Shown here: positions 52,120-60,828 of the stretch, in pieces
Numbering within the stretch: position 1 is the first letter of the stretch
Layout: each line of letters starts with the position of its first letter
Source: Nocardioides sp. Root190
Lineage (GTDB): Bacteria; Actinomycetota; Actinomycetes; Propionibacteriales; Nocardioidaceae
DNA: 64,000 bases
NCBI RefSeq assembly: GCF_001428565.1
Contig: NZ_LMIA01000001.1
Location: forward strand, 124,001-188,000
Direction: 5' to 3'
Notes under the pieces: generated by a model
Told to the model about the DNA's origin: nothing
Database searches by the model: none
The model's input: only the letters and a program-made list of their open reading frames with translations
Made by a program: the position numbers and the translations under genes

Positions 52120-52764
52120 ATGGCGCACACGATCGACTCCATCCGAACCCTCATCAATGAACCCGCGATACGAGGAGAGCTCCTCGTCGACCTGCCGCTC
52201 TGGGACCGGGTGTGCACTGCTATGGACGTCCTCAGCGACAGCGGCTACCTACCGGACCGGGTCGACGCCACAAACGTGCTCGCGGAAGTTGCAGGCGAGA
52301 GCCGCCTCCCGAGTAATGCGACCGACGCCGACGTCAGCTCCGCACTGGACCGGGTAGGCGCCGGTCTCGAGCGACGAAGCCGGCGAGCGCACAAGGGCCA
52401 CTCGGCGCGTCCTCTGGAAGAGGCGTTCACCACCTTCAAGGGCCTCGACTATGCAATCGAGAAGCTCTCAGGGTTGACTCGTGGAGGTCCGAGCGATCGC
52501 GTTATGGCGGGTGCAGCTATCGACCAGCTTGAGCCACTGATCGTCGCCACGCGCGACGGCCTAGACGACCGCGGCCTCCACGGTGCCGACATGACGCAGG
52601 ACCTCGAGCTCATACTGCGCAGGGCCAAGGAGTACGTCGATGGCGCACCCGGCGCGCCAGCGGCTGAGGACATCGAGCTCCTGACACGTCACTCGTTCAA
52701 GAAGCTCCTCCACAAGCTGCAGCAAGCTGCCCGGGAAGCCGACGCAGAAGACGGCACTTACTAA
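52120..52764 (+). CDS. unknown helical protein between Avs-like and CBASS genes
   Basis: Protein of 214 residues from ATG 52120 (a TTG at 52066 would add 18 residues). Mostly helical and charged, with LPLWDRVCTAMDVLSDSGYLPD near the start and a carboxy helix LLTRHSFKKLLHKLQQAARE. No membrane segment or catalytic motif is evident and I do not recognise a family. It stands 158 bp before the first CD-NTase gene, same strand. The 274-bp gap before it (51846-52119) shows no gene. Confidence 0.65.
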   Translation: MAHTIDSIRTLINEPAIRGELLVDLPLWDRVCTAMDVLSDSGYLPDRVDATNVLAEVAGESRLPSNATDADVSSALDRVGAGLERRSRRAHKGHSARPLEEAFTTFKGLDYAIEKLSGLTRGGPSDRVMAGAAIDQLEPLIVATRDGLDDRGLHGADMTQDLELILRRAKEYVDGAPGAPAAEDIELLTRHSFKKLLHKLQQAAREADAEDGTY

Positions 52765-52922
52765 CCAGCGATTCCCTTGCATGTTGGCTCGACGCTGCAG
52801 CGACGAGGTTACTGCGCGTGACTGCAAGCCGATCAGCGGCTCTTCCGTCGCCGCCGTCGACACCCAGGAAGTGTCGGAGGGCGTCGATAGATTCGACCTT
52901 CGGGACACGAAGGGAACGCAGC

Positions 52923-53855
52923 ATGACGATGAGCGACGCCGACCGAAACGCGTTGGTCGAACGCTGGACGCTCAAGTCCAGCCCCTCTGAGCAAAACACG
53001 ATGGTGCGGGCTGAGCGGATGATTCGCGAGGCGATCGACCAGCACCCGCCGTTACAGGAGGACCGCGGGAGTCTTCATGTCTACGCGAAGGGGTCCTACG
53101 CAAATCGGACGAACGTGCGTCGAGACAGCGACGTCGACATCGTCGTCGAAAACCGGCGCCTATACTACTCCGACTACATCGACACCAAGACGGCGCACGC
53201 AGCAGTTCTCGACCCCTACGCGACCGACTACACCGGCGTTTGGATACCAGAGACATGGCGGGATGAGGTCGAGAACGCCCTCAGGAGTTACTTCGGCCTG
53301 CGCGATGTGGACACAACCGGTGACGTTGCGGTCACCATCGCCGCGGTCCCAGGGAGTCGTCCGTCGTCCGACGTCGTCCCGGCCTTCGAGTACCGCCGGT
53401 TCGATAGCGCTGACCGTCGGGCGACTCACCACGGCAGCAAGGTTTTCAAGAAGTCAGGCGGAGCGATCATCAACTACCCGTTCCAACAGCTTGAGAACGG
53501 CAACGCCAAGGACCGGCGAACGGGCGGGAAGTACAAGGAGTTCGCTCGTGCCCTGAAGAACGGCGAGAACGCACTGGTCGAAGCTGGCCTGATGGGTGCG
53601 AAGCCGTCGTACTTGATGGAGTGCCTGGCTTACAACATTCCCGATGCGGACCTGACGCCGGGGTTCACCCACTCGTCATGGTTTCAGCATGCACTGGCAA
53701 CGTTGTTCAACCGCCTGCGCCAGCAGGAGTATGCACACGACGACTGGGTTGAGCCCAACGAGCTCAAGTGGCTCTTCTCGCCGGCGCAAAGGTGGAGCGT
53801 CGACGATGCACGCGAACTTGCTTCCCGGCTCTGGGATTTTCTTGACTACCCCTAG
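52923..53855 (+). CDS. CD-NTase (CBASS cyclic nucleotide synthase), copy 1
   Basis: Nucleotidyltransferase of 310 residues in the cGAS/DncV-like fold. The activation motif is GSYANRTNVRRDSDVDI: Gly57-Ser58 and Asp70/Asp72, with the third acidic residue Asp150 in SSDVVPAFEY. A complete active site is implied. The carboxy helical half (IINYPFQQLENGNAK, KPSYLMECLAYNIPD) matches CBASS synthases. Such enzymes make a cyclic di- or trinucleotide on phage attack. Start ATG 52923; a longer frame to 52818 is unsupported. Followed by a second CD-NTase and a Cap15-type effector. Confidence 0.82.
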   Translation: MTMSDADRNALVERWTLKSSPSEQNTMVRAERMIREAIDQHPPLQEDRGSLHVYAKGSYANRTNVRRDSDVDIVVENRRLYYSDYIDTKTAHAAVLDPYATDYTGVWIPETWRDEVENALRSYFGLRDVDTTGDVAVTIAAVPGSRPSSDVVPAFEYRRFDSADRRATHHGSKVFKKSGGAIINYPFQQLENGNAKDRRTGGKYKEFARALKNGENALVEAGLMGAKPSYLMECLAYNIPDADLTPGFTHSSWFQHALATLFNRLRQQEYAHDDWVEPNELKWLFSPAQRWSVDDARELASRLWDFLDYP

Positions 53856-53909
53856 TGCTCCGCCTGATCTTCCGCTGGGAAGAGTTTGACCGAACCCTAG
53901 GATCGGCAC

Positions 53910-54800
53910 ATGAGTCTTGAGGCGAAACTCCAGGGCTGGACCGGGCCCTCAAGCACAACCGAGCAGGAGAAGCAGGAACGCGCCGAGCGCATGGTGCGGC
54001 AAGCGGTCACGTCTCATCCTGCGTTCGACGGCTACGCCTTTCGCGTCTACGCAAAGGGCTCCTACGCCAACAACACCAACGTCCGCTCTGACAGCGACGT
54101 CGACATCGCCGTCCAGTGCACCGAGGCGACCTACTCGCGCGAGCACGAATCTGGTGTCGGCCCGAAGGGCGGCGCAGACTACGAGGGGCCGTGGACGCCA
54201 GCCAAGTTCCGCAAGGAGCTCGCTGCCGCGATGGAGGCCAAGTTTCCGGGGCAGGTCGACACTTCCGGCTCCACGGCAATCAGGATCGATGCGAACTCGG
54301 CGCGCGTTGACGCCGACGTCGTCCCGTGCTTCAACTTTCGCTACTACTTCTCGCCGTCCAACTTCCGCCCAGGCGCCATGATCATCAAGAAGGACGGCAC
54401 TCGGGTTCACAACTACGCTGAGGAGCAGCTCAAGAAGGGCCGGGCGAAGAACGTGGTGACCAACATGGCCTTCAAGCAAGCGGTGCGCATCCTCAAGCGG
54501 GTGGAAAACAACATGGTGGTCGCCGGCAAGCATCGCGAAGTGCCGTCGTACTTCATCGAGTGCCTCGTTTACAACGTTCCTGACGACGTTCTCAAGCGCT
54601 CTACTTGGGAGTCAACGATCCGAGGCGTGCTGAACCACCTTTGGAGCAACCTCGACGGGGACGAACCAGAAGACGCCGCTAGGCGCTGGCACGAAGTGAG
54701 CGAATGGAAGTACTTGTTCACGAACCAGCAGCCCTGGTCGCGCAAAGACGGGCGGGACTTCACCAAAGCCGCATGGAACTACCTCGAGCTTGGGAAGTAG
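53910..54800 (+). CDS. CD-NTase (CBASS cyclic nucleotide synthase), copy 2
   Basis: Second nucleotidyltransferase, 296 residues, a diverged paralogue of the one upstream. GSYANNTNVRSDSDVDIAV carries Gly50-Ser51 and Asp63/Asp65; Asp136 lies in DADVVPCFNF. The shared pattern continues in the carboxy half (HNYAEEQLKKGRAKN, PSYFIECLVYNVPDD). All catalytic positions look intact. Start ATG 53910, 54 bp behind copy 1. The Cap15-type gene follows 8 bp downstream, so copy 2 is the direct partner of the effector. The two synthases may make different signals or form a mixed complex. Confidence 0.85.
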   Translation: MSLEAKLQGWTGPSSTTEQEKQERAERMVRQAVTSHPAFDGYAFRVYAKGSYANNTNVRSDSDVDIAVQCTEATYSREHESGVGPKGGADYEGPWTPAKFRKELAAAMEAKFPGQVDTSGSTAIRIDANSARVDADVVPCFNFRYYFSPSNFRPGAMIIKKDGTRVHNYAEEQLKKGRAKNVVTNMAFKQAVRILKRVENNMVVAGKHREVPSYFIECLVYNVPDDVLKRSTWESTIRGVLNHLWSNLDGDEPEDAARRWHEVSEWKYLFTNQQPWSRKDGRDFTKAAWNYLELGK

Positions 54801-54808
54801 GCATCACG

Positions 54809-55447
54809 ATGACGACGATCAAGAACTCGGTTCGCATCACTGCTCTGGCCATCAGCGCCATCTACACCGGCGTGCTCTTCCTCAGCGAAGTCGAGCTCGA
54901 CACCTGGGCGAAGCGAATAATCGCGGCGCTGCCCACCATCGCAGCGTTCGCAGTCGTCGCCTACGACAGATGGCTATGGAAGCTGGGCCCGGCCTTGCAG
55001 CTGCACCAAACTCCACACCTTGGTGGCCTCTGGAAGGCCACCTTGACACCCCACCAAGACAGCCACATCCCCGAAGGGGGGAACCGCGGTCCGATCGACG
55101 CGTTCGTAGTGGTCGAGCAGACGTTCTGGTCGGTCTCGGTCGCCCTGTTCACCGTCGAGAGCAAGTCGTACTCACGGACCTCGACCTTCATCAAGCACGG
55201 CGAGTCCAGCCAACGGAGCCTGTCCTTCTTGTATGACAACGAGCCGCGAATCGAGCACAGGGTCCGCAGCCCACGCCACGTTGGCGCATGCGAAATCTCC
55301 ACTCCTCGAGGCGAGCCCACGCGACTGCAGGGCTACTACTTCACCGATCGTCTGACCAAGGGCGAGCTCGTCCTCGAGTTTGTGGACCGCACGTCGAACC
55401 ACTCGGATTTCGCGTCGGCTCAGGCGCACTGCCAGACGCTTCCTTAG
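54809..55447 (+). CDS. cap15: Cap15-type CBASS effector (two TM helices plus beta-barrel)
   Basis: Protein of 212 residues from ATG 54809. Two membrane helices (about 8-27 and 36-52) are followed by a strand-rich domain (60-212: GGLWKATL, FVVVEQTFWSVSVALFT, LQGYYFTDRLTKGELVLEF). That is the layout of Cap15, the cyclic-nucleotide-activated membrane-disrupting effector (S-2TMbeta). It is 8 bp behind the second CD-NTase. With no Cap2/Cap3 genes this is a type I CBASS operon. The match is by architecture and context rather than by full alignment. Confidence 0.78.
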   Translation: MTTIKNSVRITALAISAIYTGVLFLSEVELDTWAKRIIAALPTIAAFAVVAYDRWLWKLGPALQLHQTPHLGGLWKATLTPHQDSHIPEGGNRGPIDAFVVVEQTFWSVSVALFTVESKSYSRTSTFIKHGESSQRSLSFLYDNEPRIEHRVRSPRHVGACEISTPRGEPTRLQGYYFTDRLTKGELVLEFVDRTSNHSDFASAQAHCQTLP

Positions 55448-55532
55448 ATCCCCATAGGTGCAGCATGCGGAGTTCGGATCTGTCGCTGTCAGCGCATCAG
55501 GGAATGCGCGTCATTCCGGCTCCCTTCTGTTG

Positions 55533-56731
55533 TCAACCGGTTGCTGCGAGTGACCTCTTCCGGGCGGTGGCTGCTGGGCGTAGCGTCGGGGTCGCGGGTC
55601 CGGGAAGTGGCTGATCCGAAGTGTCGATGTGCGGGGGCAGGTCGACCGCGCTGGATTGTTGAGACGCCCCGCAGTGCCCTCCCGGACCCGTGCCAGCCGC
55701 TCGCTGAGCATCCTCGACGAGCTGGCGGTAGATCGCGTCAGAGATCCTTCGCTTGAGGCACCGGATGGCCTCAAGCGACTTCTTACCTTCGGCTCGCTTG
55801 CGGCGGTAGTACTCGCGGCCGTCGGTATCGAGGCGGATCTGGCTGATCGCGGCGATGTGGATCATGTGGTTGGCACGCCGGTTTCCCGCGCGCGAGTGGC
55901 GGTGCCGGTTCTGCTCGCCGGAAAACGCGTCAAGAGGCGCGGTCCCGGTCCAGGAAGCGAACTTGTTGCGGTCAGCGAACCGTGCGACGTCGCCGACGTC
56001 GGCCAGTATCCGCGCGGCCACGACGGGGCCGACGCCGTGCAGATCCATCAGCCGTGAGCCGCGGGCAAGCACGATCTCCTTCAACTCTGCAGTGGCCTTC
56101 TTGATCTTGGCCTCGACTGCGATCAGCTCGGCGAGCTCCTCGGCAGCGATGCGTCGTCGGGTCTTGCCTGCGATGTCGCGGGGCCGGACGGAGGCCAGCA
56201 TGGCCTTGGCTTGGCCGGTGGTGATGTCACGCTGCGCCTGGCCAGGTAGGAGTTCTGCGAGCAGGGCTTGAAGCCGATCGACAGTCTGGACCCGGCGACG
56301 GGTCAGTGCTTCTCGTCGGTCGGTGAGCATCCGCAGCGCCTCGAGCTCGCCGTCGAACTGCAGCACCCGCAGGTTCGATGTACGGACCGCGACCGCCGCC
56401 ACTGCGCGGGCGTCATGGGCGTCGTTCTTGCGGTTGTGGCCGGTGTCGAAGAGGCGGACCCGGGCAGCGAGCTTCGCGGGGACGTCAACGACTCGTTCGC
56501 CGTCCTCGAGCAGTCGCTGCGCGAGTGGGCGCCCAGCCCCGTTGCTTCCCTCGACGGCCCAGACCCGACCGGCCACGTCCTCGCATAGGTCCGCATCGCT
56601 GCGTAGCCGGCGCGGTCGGTGGTGAACCGGCCAGCGCCGAGCAGTCGTTCGTGCTGGTCGACGACCTCGATGGTGGCCGACAGCTTGTGGGGATCGACCC
56701 CGATGATCACCTGTTCTGCCTGCTGATCCAT
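55533..56731 (-). pseudogene. IS110-family transposase, frameshifted
   Basis: Begins at ATG 56731 (MDQQAEQVIIGVDPHKLSATIEV, a DEDD-type RuvC-like start). Near 56580-56585 the frame breaks and the protein goes on in the next frame (EDVAGRVWAVEGSNGAGRPLAQRL) through the carboxy Transposase_20 domain (LMDLHGVGPVVAARILADVGDVARF and FASWTGTAPLDAFSGEQ) to 55533. One added G in the codon after Tyr-Ala repairs it. The frame is otherwise intact, so inactivation is recent, or the base is a sequencing error. Confidence 0.85.
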
Positions 56732-56734
56732 GTG

Positions 56735-57005
56735 CTGCTCCCGCCTGTGCTCGATCCAGTCGGACGGCGAGGTGGGCATTGCTACTACGAGCAGGGCAGT
56801 CCCTTCTTGAGCCACGCCTCGTCACGGTGACCGGCGGGCCGCAGACCGATAGTGAGCCACACCCGTTCAGCCGGTGGGCAGCCGCATTGAGAGCTGCCCG
56901 CCGATCACCTGGACCGAGTCTGGCCAGACACCGATCCTGCAGTCGAGTGTCTAGAAGCCGCGTTTGGTGTCGTCGGTGTAAGTGTCGGAGGCTGGTCCTA
57001 GTTTG
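56735..57005 (-). ncRNA. possible IS110 bridge-RNA region
   Basis: In IS110-group elements the non-coding end before the transposase start encodes the bridge RNA. This 270-nt stretch is non-coding and contains hairpin-forming sequence (for example GTGGGCAGCC...GAGAGCTGCCC, about 56873-56902). The location fits; the structure was not folded. Confidence 0.3.
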
Positions 57006-57010
57006 GCCCA

Positions 57011-59188
57011 GTGAGCGACCCGACCGACTCCAGACCGAAACGACCACGGCCAGGCTCCTCCTCGGAAGGCGTTGGATCGCATCACTGGCTGGATGTCCGT
57101 GCACCCGGCCTCCTCCAGCACGCGTGGGGCGATGGCACCTCGGTGTCATACCGCGATCCCAACGTCTCCTTCGAAGACGCGCGCCTGACGGCCATCTCAA
57201 TGTCGCACTTCGCCAAGCTCGGCGCCGACGACACTTTCAAGGAGCTCCGGCAGCGGATGGTCGAGTCGAATCCGCTGCAGTTCTTCTTGCTGATCGATGC
57301 TCTCCAGCGCCTGATGCGCCGTCAGGGCACAAGCGCGCATGGGTATGACGTCCTCCAGGAACTGGTTGGAGGCCTTCTGACGTCGATCGACCCAAAGATC
57401 GTCATGTCCAGACGCAACATCGCCATCAGCGAAGACGATTTCACGGCGATGGAGTTGCTTGTCCGCCAGCTGGCAGCCCATGCGGCGCAAGCCCGCGTTG
57501 GCGACTACTTGACGGACCTCGACGAGAGGGCCATCGATACGCGCATCGTCCTCGCTGCGGAGGAGCAGCTCGACCGAACGGCTGGTTACCCCGAGTTCCT
57601 GCGCCAGATCTCATCGGATGTTTTGACGCAACTCGATGACCTCGCTGCCGGGATCGGTTTTCGACCCTCGGACGTCCTTCGGGCCGCAGACCGGCACCTT
57701 GAGGACCAACTTCTTCGCCTGAGGACCGCGCACGAAGGGCTACGGCCGACGCACGGCTCACAGGGCAGGTTGTTCGAGTCGCTACAGCGTATTGCCTCGA
57801 TCAGCGGACACGATCCGGTGACCGCAGTGGCACGAGGTCTGAACATCGATCATGACGTCGCGAGGCATCTGATTGATGCGCTCGCAACACCGATCGGGAC
57901 GCAGAACATCACCAGTCTCACGCGAACCAACCGCCTTCGGCATTTCCCTGTAGTCAAACTCCTGGACGGTACGTACGTCTGGCCCAGTCCACACGATCAC
58001 CTTCACGACGTCTTGGAGTGGGCAGAACTCTTCTTCGCCGACCTCCACCACAACTCCGCGAGGGCGCGCTTGTCGCGCGCGAGGGCCTCGACCACCGAGC
58101 GCTTGACGGCTCAGGCGTTCGCGGACGTGTACGGCGAGGATCGGGTGATCTGTAACGCGGAGTACCGCGATTCCGAAGGCAACTGGGTTGAGACGGATTC
58201 CGTCGTCGATCTCGGCAGAGTTGCGATCGTCGTCGAAGCCAAGAGCCAACGCATCACCCCACAGGGAAGAAGCGGCGCGGTAGGGCGGGTCCGCACGAAG
58301 GTTGACCAGTTCCTTGTTCGCCCGCTGTCCCAAACGGCTCGCGCGAAGCGTGCCTTCCTTCGTGGCTGCGAGCTTCGCGCACAGCGCCGCGATTCAATGT
58401 TCTTGCATCCAACTGTCGTGAGGCGCGTCATCGTCAACCTCGACCGCGTCGATCCTTTCGTCACCAACGCGGCGGACCTCATGTCTGAAAAAGCCGATCC
58501 GGCCGCGGACCTCCGAACCGACGCATGGATCGTGTGCCTGGCCGATCTACTCGTCGTTGCTCATGTCCTTCGAACACCTTCCGAACTCTGGGCCTATCAC
58601 GGCAAGCGGGCTGCGCAGACCGCAACCGGATCGCCGATCATCCATACGGAAACTGATGCTCTCGGAGCTTGGCTGCGGGCGCGTGAGGGAGCTTGGCCCG
58701 CTCGAGAGGGCCACAGCTTCCAGCTTGCCTTCTCGTCCGAGGAGATCAACTTGTACTTCAACGATCGCGAAGACCAGTTGCGTCGAGGTGGCCAAGAAGG
58801 GAGGCGTGTTCCGAGACCGACCAGCCGAATCCCATCGCAGGTGCTCGGAGTCCTGGGATCGTTGATCGACGACCCTTCTTGGGCATACGCATCGGACGCA
58901 GTCGGCAACGTGATGCCCCAAGAATGGGCACGGATTCGCCAGGGCCTACGTCGGGCCGAAAGCAGTCCAACGACTCGCGGACAGCGCCGCGCCCTCGAGG
59001 CTGTCCAGCGAGGCATCACAGTCGGCACCACACCTCGAATGGTTATCAAGCCCGCTGGAGGTCCGCGGATTGACGTGACGATTCCGATGGGCCAGGCAAC
59101 GGGTGCGGCCGGTGACGGACTCGGCGAGCCGAACTCAGAACTTCCACGCGTCACCTTGATTCTCGGAGCAGTTGCGCCGACGACCTGA
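57011..59188 (+). CDS. large protein with PD-(D/E)XK-type nuclease motif
   Basis: Protein of 725 residues from GTG 57011. The first 340 residues are helical and unrecognised. Around residues 375-415 a restriction-type motif appears: ETDSVVDLGRVAIVVEAKSQ, with Asp396/Asp400 and Glu409-x-Lys411. A region of basic helices follows. No helicase or methylase partner is beside it. A nuclease acting in defence or DNA maintenance is plausible because of the island setting. Weak points: the family is not recognised, and the IS element abuts its start. Confidence 0.65.
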   Translation: MSDPTDSRPKRPRPGSSSEGVGSHHWLDVRAPGLLQHAWGDGTSVSYRDPNVSFEDARLTAISMSHFAKLGADDTFKELRQRMVESNPLQFFLLIDALQRLMRRQGTSAHGYDVLQELVGGLLTSIDPKIVMSRRNIAISEDDFTAMELLVRQLAAHAAQARVGDYLTDLDERAIDTRIVLAAEEQLDRTAGYPEFLRQISSDVLTQLDDLAAGIGFRPSDVLRAADRHLEDQLLRLRTAHEGLRPTHGSQGRLFESLQRIASISGHDPVTAVARGLNIDHDVARHLIDALATPIGTQNITSLTRTNRLRHFPVVKLLDGTYVWPSPHDHLHDVLEWAELFFADLHHNSARARLSRARASTTERLTAQAFADVYGEDRVICNAEYRDSEGNWVETDSVVDLGRVAIVVEAKSQRITPQGRSGAVGRVRTKVDQFLVRPLSQTARAKRAFLRGCELRAQRRDSMFLHPTVVRRVIVNLDRVDPFVTNAADLMSEKADPAADLRTDAWIVCLADLLVVAHVLRTPSELWAYHGKRAAQTATGSPIIHTETDALGAWLRAREGAWPAREGHSFQLAFSSEEINLYFNDREDQLRRGGQEGRRVPRPTSRIPSQVLGVLGSLIDDPSWAYASDAVGNVMPQEWARIRQGLRRAESSPTTRGQRRALEAVQRGITVGTTPRMVIKPAGGPRIDVTIPMGQATGAAGDGLGEPNSELPRVTLILGAVAPTT

Positions 59189-59287
59189 GCCGTCAACCGC
59201 ATCGATCCGCCGGCTGCGGGCGTGCCGGGTGCAAGCACCTGCCGAGATCCGATGTGGCACACGAAGGGCCGTACTAACTTCTCAACC

Positions 59288-60679
59288 ATGTCCATGCGGT
59301 TCTTGAGAGTCGAGCAAGTGCTCACGCTCGCCACCGGTCTGTTCGACTCCCCAGACGAAGAGCTCTGGCGCGCATTCGCGACAGCCATTGACGCTGAGGT
59401 CCCTGAAGCCGACGACTTGGACTTCAAGCGTGAGTGGTGGAGCCGTTCCGAGGAGATCGCGAAGGACTGCGCAGCGGTCGCGAATGCCGGTGGTGGCGTC
59501 ATCATCATCGGTATCGACGACGGTGGGCGTGACGTCGCGGCCGGTTGGGCCGCCTTCGAGAAGCCTCAAAGTTTCGACGAGCGCGTCCAACAGGCCACAG
59601 CCTCGAGCACTGCTCCGAAGCTACCCGTAGTCCGCACGCGCTGGGTGCCCAACCCAGAGAACGATGACACCGGCGTCGCCATAGTCGCCGTGTCGCGCAG
59701 CCCCCAGGCGCCACACGCGGTCGTGTATGGGCGGGAACGGTTCGGTTACCCAGTTCGCCGCTCCAGCACGACCGATTGGCTGTCCGAGTCGGAGGTCGCC
59801 GACCGGTACCGGAGCCGTTTCGACATGGCCCGCTCGGACCACGACCGTGCCGAGGAGGTCCACGACGCTGCTAGGCCCGCCCTGGACCGCGCTTCCGCCG
59901 TCTGGGTGACCGTCGCTCTCGTACCAAGCCTGCGCGGCAACCTCACCCTGAGCGAGGATGAAGAACAGACGGCAGAGCGTCTCACAAACTATTGGCAGCA
60001 CGAGATGCCGCTGCAGCAGGACTTCACCAGCAATCTGAACTCCAGAGTCAGACGCAAGCGCATCGTCCTAAGCTCCGACTGGAGGCGCGTCGTCTCTCAA
60101 TACCAACATCACGAACTGTGGCTCGACGGCAGCGGCTTCGCCTCGGCCGCCATCGCTCACGGCATCAACGACGCCGCCCGCCCGTGGAGCGGAGTCAACC
60201 ACTCCGACATCGAGTTCTACGTGCTCCGCCTCACCGACCTCCTCGTCAAGCACGCGGTACGCGCTGGCGCCAGTGGCGACATTGTCCTAACCGCACAACT
60301 CCTCCCGGCTTGGGACGGCGACTCACTGAACGAGGTCGTGACCACACCCGACTACACCCGCACCGGCCAGCCAACCCGCATTGGCATCCCACTGCTCATC
60401 AACCAGGTCCCAACGCCCTCGGACGACGAGTACGCGCACGCACGCCGAATCGACGGCGAGCCAGGTCAAGTGACAGCACCGCTGCTAGACATTGCCGACA
60501 CTCCCCGCGAACTAGTTTTAGCCGTGCGGCGCCTACTCCTCGACACTCTCGCCGAAGATGGCGTCACCACAGGCCGCCTCCTCACGGAGAACGGCGCGAT
60601 CGATCGCATGGGCGTGCTGTCGAGGCGGCTGGCCGAAACCAGAGACTGGGCGGCTCGGCGAGGCTTCGAGTTCATCTGA
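59288..60679 (+). CDS. Schlafen/AlbA_2-type putative DNA/RNA-binding protein
   Basis: Protein of 463 residues from ATG 59288 (59294 also possible). The amino-terminal AlbA_2/Schlafen-type domain is seen in DDLDFKREWW (42-51), DCAAVANAGGGVIIIGIDDGG (60-80) and GVAIVAVSRS near 135. The rest is a helical/beta part with no known motif. AlbA_2-domain proteins are frequent in phage-defence islands and as transcription regulators. The longer frame to 59222 overlaps a non-coding leader. It is the third gene after the IS element. Confidence 0.8.
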   Translation: MSMRFLRVEQVLTLATGLFDSPDEELWRAFATAIDAEVPEADDLDFKREWWSRSEEIAKDCAAVANAGGGVIIIGIDDGGRDVAAGWAAFEKPQSFDERVQQATASSTAPKLPVVRTRWVPNPENDDTGVAIVAVSRSPQAPHAVVYGRERFGYPVRRSSTTDWLSESEVADRYRSRFDMARSDHDRAEEVHDAARPALDRASAVWVTVALVPSLRGNLTLSEDEEQTAERLTNYWQHEMPLQQDFTSNLNSRVRRKRIVLSSDWRRVVSQYQHHELWLDGSGFASAAIAHGINDAARPWSGVNHSDIEFYVLRLTDLLVKHAVRAGASGDIVLTAQLLPAWDGDSLNEVVTTPDYTRTGQPTRIGIPLLINQVPTPSDDEYAHARRIDGEPGQVTAPLLDIADTPRELVLAVRRLLLDTLAEDGVTTGRLLTENGAIDRMGVLSRRLAETRDWAARRGFEFI

Positions 60680-60828
60680 GCCAAGCCACCGATTGCGTCG
60701 GCGTTTCCCGGGTAACCGGATCTGCCGCTGCGCTGCGACACGCAGAGATGCGTCCTATCGCCGCTTACGTATCACCGAGCCGGGCCGTGCGGCTGCTCAC
60801 GTCGCCGCGGCGTGGCAGCATCCGGGGC

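Larger units (their letters stand above)
55450..57008 (-). mobile_element. IS110-family insertion sequence (approximate ends)
   Basis: The element spans the transposase and its flanking non-coding ends. IS110 elements carry no long terminal inverted repeats, so the ends can only be guessed from the Cap15 stop (55447) and the start of the next gene (57011). The insertion lies between the CBASS operon and the nuclease-type gene and may have replaced that gene's promoter. Confidence 0.5.
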
